18,326 nucleotides of DNA from an uncultured cyanobacterium. GTDB lineage: Bacteria; Cyanobacteriota; Vampirovibrionia; Gastranaerophilales; Gastranaerophilaceae. Location: positions 1 to 18,326 of the forward strand of contig CAMAML010000004.1 in assembly GCA_945836835.1 (NCBI GenBank), given 5' to 3'. Of the stretch, positions 13,376 to 18,326 are shown piece after piece. The translations under genes were made by a program, and so were the position numbers. Positions within the stretch are counted from its first letter, which is position 1; every line of letters begins with the position of its first letter. The notes beneath the pieces are model-generated. The model was not told where the DNA came from and searched no databases. It saw only the letters and a program-made list of their open reading frames with translations.

Positions 13376-14716
13376 CTACTTCACCTTAAAAAATTCCTTG
13401 ATAACATCCGCATTTTCGGATTTTGTAAATATAATCAAACTGTCGTTTTCCCTCAACTCCGTGTCGCCCTTCGGGATAATAACCTTGTTTCTTCGGCGAA
13501 TAATCCCGATAATGGACGGTGCGGGAAGTTTTAAATCCATAATTTTTTTACCGCTAAATTCCGGTTTGACAAGAGTTTCCAACAATTCACCCTTGCCCTG
13601 CTCGACGGTTGCCAAAATGTCGACGTCATTTTCCGCCAAATCGTTTTTGACTTCGTTAATAGCCGAGTTTTTAGGCGAAATCGCTATGTCAATCCCGACT
13701 TTTTCAAACAGCGGAATATTCAGAACCTTTGAAACCCTTGCGATAACTCTTTGGACACCGAGTTGTTTTGCCAAAAGCGAGCAAAGAAGGTTTTTCTCGT
13801 CGTTGTTCGTAACACTTATCACGACGTCGCAGTCCCCGATTGACTCTTCGTCCAAAAGTTTCAAATCCGTGCCGTCCCCGTGGATTACCATGGAATACTT
13901 CAGGTCCTGAGAAAGTTTTTCGCACCTTGCATAATTCGTTTCGATAATTTTTGTCTTGATTTTAAGGCTCTCCAAACTCTGGGCGAGCATAAACCCGACC
14001 GTTCCGCCCCCAATGATTGCAACATTTTTGACGTACTCTTTTTCGTGAAAGAATGTTCCGGCAAGGATGTCCAATGAATGCGAAGTTCCCATAAAAATGA
14101 GCTTGTCGTCCGCTAAAAGCGTGGTTTCTCCGTTCGGGATAAAGAGTTCGCCCCCTCTTGTAATCCCGACGATAAGGGTATCGTTCGTAAATCGGCACTC
14201 CTTAACTTTTTTGTTCGTAATCGGCATATTCGGCGTAACTTTGTACTCTAAAAGTCTTGCCCTGCCGTCCGCAAAATTCTCGACGTCGAGTGCTTTTGCG
14301 ACCGTAACAATCCTGAAAATTTCCTGAGTAAGAAGTTCTTCCGGCCAAATAATGTAGTCGATAAAGAAATCCCGCCCCATGCCGTTGCTTTTTTCAAAGT
14401 AGAGCGTGTTTTTGTACTCTTCCCGTGACACAAAGCAAATGGTACGTATACCGCCGATTTTCTTTGCGGAAAGGCACGCCACGATGTTTGCCTCGTCTAA
14501 CGGGGTACAGGCTATGAAAATATCGGCACTCATAATGTCTGCCTGCTGCAAAACCCTCATATCACAAGCGTTTCCCGTGATGAGGCTTACATCTAAGGAT
14601 GAAAAATTTTCGCTAAAATTTTCTTCGTTTTCAATAATCGTAATGTCGTGATCTTCAAAAAACGTCGTTGCCAGTAACCAACCGATTTCCGTTGCACCAA
14701 AAATTACAATCTTCAT
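13376..14716 (-). CDS. trkA: TrkA potassium transport regulatory subunit (two RCK domains)
   Basis: A 446-residue cytosolic protein made of two RCK modules, each an NAD-binding Rossmann fold plus a TrkA_C domain, which gates TrkH in response to nucleotides. The first fold starts MKIVIFGATEIG with acidic residues at IIENEE (about 28-32). The second starts NVAIIGGGTVG (glycines 236-241). TrkA_C segments lie at about 150-215 and 370-446. The first glycine motif is GATEIG, where GAGxxG is usual: Thr9 replaces the middle glycine, which may weaken dinucleotide binding in that half. The second site is canonical. The start at 14716 has AGGGAA close upstream. It is 21 nt after yggT and 3 nt before trkH. 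Confidence 0.94.
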   Translation of the reverse strand: MKIVIFGATEIGWLLATTFFEDHDITIIENEENFSENFSSLDVSLITGNACDMRVLQQADIMSADIFIACTPLDEANIVACLSAKKIGGIRTICFVSREEYKNTLYFEKSNGMGRDFFIDYIIWPEELLTQEIFRIVTVAKALDVENFADGRARLLEYKVTPNMPITNKKVKECRFTNDTLIVGITRGGELFIPNGETTLLADDKLIFMGTSHSLDILAGTFFHEKEYVKNVAIIGGGTVGFMLAQSLESLKIKTKIIETNYARCEKLSQDLKYSMVIHGDGTDLKLLDEESIGDCDVVISVTNNDEKNLLCSLLAKQLGVQRVIARVSKVLNIPLFEKVGIDIAISPKNSAINEVKNDLAENDVDILATVEQGKGELLETLVKPEFSGKKIMDLKLPAPSIIGIIRRRNKVIIPKGDTELRENDSLIIFTKSENADVIKEFFKVK

Positions 14717-14737
14717 TTCCCTAAAACCTCACCCCGA

Positions 14738-15010
14738 CTATTTTACGAACAACGAAAGAACGGCCAACAAAACGTTTTGGATTACGCCGAGTGCAATAAT
14801 TGCGACAATCGGAGAAACATCTAACATCCCGATTGGCGGAATAAACTTTTTGAATATGTCCAAATAAAGGTCGGTTATCGCTTTGATACTGTAAAACGGT
14901 TGTTTTTGCCAGTTGATGCTCGGCAAAAAACTCAAAGCACATCTTATGAGGATTATAAAATAAAATATCGAAAAAACCGAGTTGATTGTGTAAATGAGAT
15001 TTCTAATCAT
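14738..15010 (-). CDS. yggT: YggT family membrane protein
   Basis: A 90-residue protein with two hydrophobic segments (about 5-30 and 67-88) joined by a loop containing FKKFIPPIGMLDVSPIVA, the conserved P-P-x-G-x-x-D-x-S-P region of YggT. The family is widespread, including Cyanobacteria (Ycf19-like), with roles proposed in membrane organisation and ion homeostasis but no agreed biochemical function. AAAGGG lies 5 nt before the ATG. It is 12 nt after mtnP and 21 nt before trkA, hence co-transcribed. Placement beside a K+ system is consistent with an envelope or ion role. Confidence 0.9.
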   Translation of the reverse strand: MIRNLIYTINSVFSIFYFIILIRCALSFLPSINWQKQPFYSIKAITDLYLDIFKKFIPPIGMLDVSPIVAIIALGVIQNVLLAVLSLFVK

Positions 15011-15022
15011 AAAAACCCTTTC

Positions 15023-15826
15023 TTACATTTGAGAGTTACATTTCGTAAACTTGCATTCGCAGTTGTTGCGTTCAGTCGGAATTTTTTCTATAAGACTGAA
15101 CAAAAGCGACTTCAGATTGTGAAGGTTTGCGTTAAACACTTCGGTAACTTCCTGATGAGAAACCGGCGGAACATCCCCTACAAGCCCCGCGTCGTAGTCC
15201 GTTACGAGGGTAATGTTCAGCGGACACATGTCCATTTCTTTAACGAGATAGTTTTCCGGGAACGCCGACATGTTAATAACCGTCCAGCCTTGGGTCGTAA
15301 AGAATTTCGACTCTGCTTTCGTCGAAAATCTCGGACCGTTTATGACAACGATAGTCCCTTCTTCGTGAACGGTAATCCCGAGTTCTTTTGCCGTGTCGAT
15401 TGCGAGCTTTCTCATTTCGGGGCAGTAAGTTTCCGCCGCCGACGGGTGGGTAACAACGGGACCTTCAAAGAAGGTCGATTTTCTGCCTTCCGTCCAGTCA
15501 ACAAACTGGTCGCAGATAACGAAATCGCCCGGTTTGACGTTTTTTTGCAAGCTGCCCGACGCACAAGGAGAAATAACTCTTTCGACGCCGACGGACTTCA
15601 TCGCCCAAACATTTGCCCTGTAATTGATAAGATGAGGCAAAATCGAATGGTTTCTGCCATGACGCGGCATAAACGCAACTTTGTGTTGACCGATTGTCCC
15701 GATAAAAAGGTTGTCGCTCGGCATGCCGTAAGGTGTTTCGACCCTGACTTCTTCAATATCTTCCAGAAATTTATAGAACCCCGTTCCGCCGAATACGCCG
15801 ATTGTTGCAAGTTTTTTGTCAGACAT
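15023..15826 (-). CDS. mtnP: S-methyl-5'-thioadenosine phosphorylase
   Basis: Phosphorolyses methylthioadenosine to adenine and methylthioribose-1-phosphate, a cytoplasmic step in methionine and polyamine salvage. The 267-residue sequence shows GGTGFY (phosphate site), PRHGRNHSILPHLINYRAN, SGSLQ, GPRFSTKAES, INMSAFPE (nucleoside-site Met) and TDYD, whose two aspartates favour 6-aminopurines over guanosine. The start at 15826 is preferred over ATG 15832 because AAGGAG (15835-15840) is 8 nt from the former and only 2 from the latter. The tail ends in CECKFTKC; a C-terminal CXC also occurs in thermophilic archaeal MTA phosphorylases, where it assists disulfide stability. First gene of the mtnP-yggT-trkA-trkH operon. 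Confidence 0.93.
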   Translation of the reverse strand: MSDKKLATIGVFGGTGFYKFLEDIEEVRVETPYGMPSDNLFIGTIGQHKVAFMPRHGRNHSILPHLINYRANVWAMKSVGVERVISPCASGSLQKNVKPGDFVICDQFVDWTEGRKSTFFEGPVVTHPSAAETYCPEMRKLAIDTAKELGITVHEEGTIVVINGPRFSTKAESKFFTTQGWTVINMSAFPENYLVKEMDMCPLNITLVTDYDAGLVGDVPPVSHQEVTEVFNANLHNLKSLLFSLIEKIPTERNNCECKFTKCNSQM

Positions 15827-15864
15827 GTGCATTTCTCCTTATAAAAATAATAATTAATACAGGA

Positions 15865-15893
15865 ATTGTAACCTAAACATAAAACCAGTGCAA
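15865..15893 (-). promoter_or_regulatory. Promoter of the mtnP-yggT-trkA-trkH operon
   Basis: On the minus strand, TTGCAC (15888-15893), 17 bp and TACAAT (15865-15870) match the consensus at 4 and 5 of 6 positions respectively. The leader is about 32 nt and contains AAGGAG. Confidence 0.65.
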
Positions 15894-15908
15894 GCAGTAG
15901 GCGTTACC

Positions 15909-16055
15909 GGTTGAGGGACTAATTAAGTGACTGAATTGTATCAGAGGAATTTATACATAACTCAACGGTGGTTGAACCGACTATGTCTAAACCTCCACGA
16001 AGCGTGAAGAACCTTGTGTCCCCTAGTCTTACACACAAGAGCGGACTATGTCCGC
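15909..16055. other. Structured spacer after atpG with several inverted repeats
   Basis: No gene is seen. Inverted repeats: GTTGAG/CTCAAC (15910-15915, 15961-15966), TCAAC/GTTGA (15962-15966, 15971-15975), CTTGTGT/ACACAAG (16013-16019, 16033-16039), and GCGGAC/GTCCGC (16041-16046, 16050-16055) across the atpG stop codon. None has a U-run. On the minus strand this would be the 3' region of the atp transcript. A tRNA was considered and not supported. Confidence 0.45.
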
Positions 16056-16978
16056 TGGGCGTTTGCACCCGAGACGACCTCGACGATTTCTTGTGTTATC
16101 GCTCCTTGACGTGTTTTGTTATACTCGACCGACAGGCTCGCTATCATTTTTTCGGCATTCGTCGTCGCCGCCGACATCGCCGTCATCCTTGACGCCAATT
16201 CGCTCGCCTGTGCTTCAAGTAGCGATTGGTAAATAATATTCGTAATATACATCGGCACGACTTTTTGTAAAATGTTATGCTTATCGGGTGCAAATTCCAT
16301 CAACGGGTCAATGACGTTATCGTGCAGGCGTTCCTTTATCGCCTCGACGGAGTCAAGCGGTAGCACAACCCAATCTTCGACGTAATAGCTCATCATATTT
16401 TTGAACCTTGTCGTGACAATCTCAATCTTATCAATCTTGCCCGAGACAAAATATTCCGCAATATCTTCCGTCACAATATGCGAATTTTCGGGGGTCGGCT
16501 TGTTTGCAAGGCTCAGGTAAGATTTCACGATTTCGCAATTATAGCTAGAAATCTTCTTCTTTAAAGTATTCAATCCTTTTTGCCCGATGACGAACAAATA
16601 GGTCTTAATCCCTTGTGCGGAGTATTCTTCAAGTTTTTTCAAAACCCGTCTTACGACGTTTGCGTTATAAGCACCCGCAAGCCCCTTGTTAGAGGTATTA
16701 ACCATAATCCCTACCGATTTAATCTCGCCCACACGCAAGAGTGCGGGATAATTATCTATCGCCGATTTTATCTTCAAGGTTTCGGCACTGTAGTCCCCGA
16801 CCGACACAAGCAGTTTTCCGACCATCTCGTTCAGTGCCTGAGTATACGGGCGGGACGCCTTCACGGTCATTTCCGCCTTCCTTACCCTTGCGGACGCAAC
16901 CATTTTCATCGCTGCCGTAATTTTTTTCGTGCTTTCAACACTCTTTATTCTGTTTTTTATATCTTTTAAGTTTGGCAT
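16046..16978 (-). CDS. atpG: ATP synthase F1 gamma subunit
   Basis: The central rotor shaft of F1, coupling proton flow to catalysis in the alpha3-beta3 ring. The 310-residue protein has the N-terminal helix LKDIKNRIKSVESTKKITA with AMKMVASARVRKAE, and the C-terminal helix ASELASRMTAMSAATTNAEK ending TRQGAITQEIVEVV. PMYITNIIYQSL resembles cyanobacterial gamma. The extra regulatory segment of photosynthetic gammas (about 30 residues after the central PLD) appears absent: only about 26 residues separate PLD from the DKHNILQKVVPMY region. AAGGA lies 6 nt before the ATG. It follows atpA by 67 nt; no atpD or atpC follows, as in the cyanobacterial atp cluster. A GC-rich hairpin overlaps the stop. 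Confidence 0.95.
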   Translation of the reverse strand: MPNLKDIKNRIKSVESTKKITAAMKMVASARVRKAEMTVKASRPYTQALNEMVGKLLVSVGDYSAETLKIKSAIDNYPALLRVGEIKSVGIMVNTSNKGLAGAYNANVVRRVLKKLEEYSAQGIKTYLFVIGQKGLNTLKKKISSYNCEIVKSYLSLANKPTPENSHIVTEDIAEYFVSGKIDKIEIVTTRFKNMMSYYVEDWVVLPLDSVEAIKERLHDNVIDPLMEFAPDKHNILQKVVPMYITNIIYQSLLEAQASELASRMTAMSAATTNAEKMIASLSVEYNKTRQGAITQEIVEVVSGANAQRT

Positions 16979-17045
16979 AATATTTCCTTCAAAGTTTTTC
17001 CGTTTAACGCCCGCCCTAAAAGAGAACGCATACGGGAAAATCAGC

Positions 17046-18326
17046 CTACAAAGTCTTTTTGAACGCCAAAACAGCGTTTTTCAATGCGGTTTTATCCTCG
17101 TCGGACAAAGCAGAACCCTGATTTATACGCTCAAACAGTTCTTTCAAGTTGCCGTTGAGGTAGACGAACAAATCGGTTCGGAATTTTGAAATCTTTGAGT
17201 TGTCCACGTCATCAAGCAAGCCTTCGTTTGCCGCAAACAAAATCGAAACCTGTTCCGCAACGCTCAAAGGCTTATACTGCGGTTGTTTCAAGACTTCCAT
17301 CAACTTGGAACCTCTTAACAACTGGTTTTTTGTTGCCTGATCCAAGTCGGAGGCAAACTGTGCAAACGCCTCCAGTTCTCTATATTGTGCCAAATCCAGC
17401 CTCAACTTGCCCGCAACCTGTTTAATGGCTTTTGTTTGGGCGGCACCACCTACACGGGAAACCGAAATCCCCGCATTTATTGCAGGTCTTACGCCCGAGT
17501 TAAAGAGGTTTGTTTCAAGAAAAATTTGCCCGTCGGTAATTGAGATTACGTTTGTCGGGATGTACGCCGAAACGTCCCCCGCCTGCGTTTCAATAATCGG
17601 CAGAGCCGTAATACTTCCACCGCCGAGGTCGTCGTTTAATTTGACGGCTCTTTCAAGCAACCTTGAGTGGAGGTAGAAAACATCCCCCGGATACGCTTCA
17701 CGTCCCGGCGGTCTTTTCAGGAGCAAGCTCATTGCACGGTAGGCTTGGGCGTGTTTGCTCAAGTCGTCGTAGACAATAAGAACGTCTTTGCCCTGTTCCA
17801 TAAACTCTTCCCCGATTGCTACACCCGCAAACGGTGCGATATACTGTAGCGGTGCCGACTCGTTTGCCGTTGCCGAAACGATTATCGAATACTCCATGGC
17901 GTTATGCTCTTCAAGGGTTTTGGCAATTTGTGCAACCGTCGACGCCTTTTGCCCGATTGCAACGTAAATACAGATTACGTTCTGCCCCTTTTGGTTCAAA
18001 ATCGTGTCGATTGCAATAGCGGTTTTACCCGTCTGTCTGTCTCCGATAATCAACTCGCGTTGACCTCTTCCGATAGGGGTAAGTGCGTCTATTGCGGTCA
18101 ACCCCGTCTGCAAAGGCTGGTGGACGGATTTTCTTGCTACAATCCCCGGTGCAACCCTTTCTATAGGACGGGTTTTTGAATATTCAAAATCGCCCTTGCC
18201 GTCTATGGGTTTTCCCGTAGGGTCGATAATTCTGCCGATTAAGCCGTCGCCTACCGGAACGGAGGCAATTCTGCCCGTGGTTCTGACCGTCATGCCTTCT
18301 TTAATCCTTGTATACTCACCGAGAAT
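17046..18326 (-). CDS. atpA: ATP synthase F1 alpha subunit, N-terminus cut by the window edge
   Basis: The non-catalytic nucleotide-binding subunit of F1. 426 residues are visible, roughly 80-95 short of the usual 500-510. The frame runs through position 18326 (ILGEYTRIKEGMTVRTTGRI), so ATG 18293 is internal, not the start. It contains VPVGDGLIGR, the Walker A GDRQTGKT of alpha subunits, LIVYDDLSKHA (Walker B region), RRPPGREAYPGD-like (here KRPPGREAYPGD), and SVSRVGGAAQTKA with the conserved Arg, then the helical C-terminal domain. Upstream genes of the operon (a, c, b, b', delta by cyanobacterial analogy) would lie to the right of the window. The sequence looks intact. Confidence 0.97.
   Translation of the reverse strand: MLGEYTRIKEGMTVRTTGRIASVPVGDGLIGRIIDPTGKPIDGKGDFEYSKTRPIERVAPGIVARKSVHQPLQTGLTAIDALTPIGRGQRELIIGDRQTGKTAIAIDTILNQKGQNVICIYVAIGQKASTVAQIAKTLEEHNAMEYSIIVSATANESAPLQYIAPFAGVAIGEEFMEQGKDVLIVYDDLSKHAQAYRAMSLLLKRPPGREAYPGDVFYLHSRLLERAVKLNDDLGGGSITALPIIETQAGDVSAYIPTNVISITDGQIFLETNLFNSGVRPAINAGISVSRVGGAAQTKAIKQVAGKLRLDLAQYRELEAFAQFASDLDQATKNQLLRGSKLMEVLKQPQYKPLSVAEQVSILFAANEGLLDDVDNSKISKFRTDLFVYLNGNLKELFERINQGSALSDEDKTALKNAVLAFKKTL

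Noticed and set aside
14900..15844. 314-codon plus-strand open frame antisense to mtnP and yggT
   Set aside because: Arg/Phe/Asn-rich mirror of two well-supported genes, with no ribosome site or domain.
15940..16020. Possible tRNA (a GGTTCAACC-like segment on the minus strand)
   Set aside because: No acceptor, D or anticodon stems can be drawn around it and the T-stem does not pair.
1..18326. CRISPR arrays, insertion sequences, phage or defence genes
   Set aside because: No regularly spaced direct repeats, transposase or integrase motifs, or defence-family domains were seen on either strand.

Overview
The window carries ordinary chromosomal genes of a low-to-moderate-GC, two-membrane bacterium. 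My best guess is a non-photosynthetic relative of Cyanobacteria (Melainabacteria/Vampirovibrionia, probably Gastranaerophilales), at moderate confidence. Four things point there. (1) The prepilin leader is followed by A^FTLAEVLITLGIIGVVAAMT, a form I associate with that group. (2) A TolC-type outer-membrane protein implies a diderm envelope. (3) The ATP synthase genes end alpha-gamma, without beta and epsilon behind them, which is the cyanobacterial gene order. (4) A DUF512 radical-SAM protein is present. No phage, transposon, CRISPR array, rRNA or tRNA was recognised.

Layout: 1-900 holds a small, probably well expressed protein built of 19-residue LRR-like repeats, ending at a bidirectional terminator. 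902-3783 holds a divergent pair, tolC-like (-) and galM (+). 3952-6745 holds a 5'-nucleotidase-family metallophosphatase and then prfB, which is split by the classic programmed +1 frameshift (5647-5715 joined to 5717-6745). A perfect bidirectional terminator at 6814-6848 separates prfB from fbaA (class II aldolase, -). 8001-9780 is an overlapping pair, a PadR-type regulator and a DUF512 radical-SAM protein. 9877-10867 is a divergent pair: a 69-residue HTH protein (-) and a type IV pilin-like protein (+) with a fully consensus sigma70 promoter and a 36-bp palindrome at its predicted transcription start. 10868-11223 has no gene but three terminator-like hairpins. 11224-11823 is lemA (-). 11912-15826 is an operon read right to left: mtnP, yggT, trkA, trkH. 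16046-18326 is the end of an ATP synthase operon: atpA (cut by the window edge), then atpG.

How the genes work together: trkA and trkH form a K+ uptake system (NAD-binding gate plus channel subunit). mtnP serves methionine salvage. galM and fbaA serve sugar metabolism. atpA and atpG are F1 subunits. The most useful cross-cutting observation is in the start regions. Three genes (tolC-like, padR, the small HTH gene) have a perfect TATAAT placed exactly 6 nt before the ATG and no Shine-Dalgarno, so transcription should start at the A of the start codon, giving leaderless mRNAs. Two more (nucleotidase, prfB) come close. The remaining genes with visible start regions have ordinary AAGGAG-like sites. 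I found no clearly new multi-gene system. The LRR-like protein, the pilin/HTH control region and the leaderless starts are the best leads.
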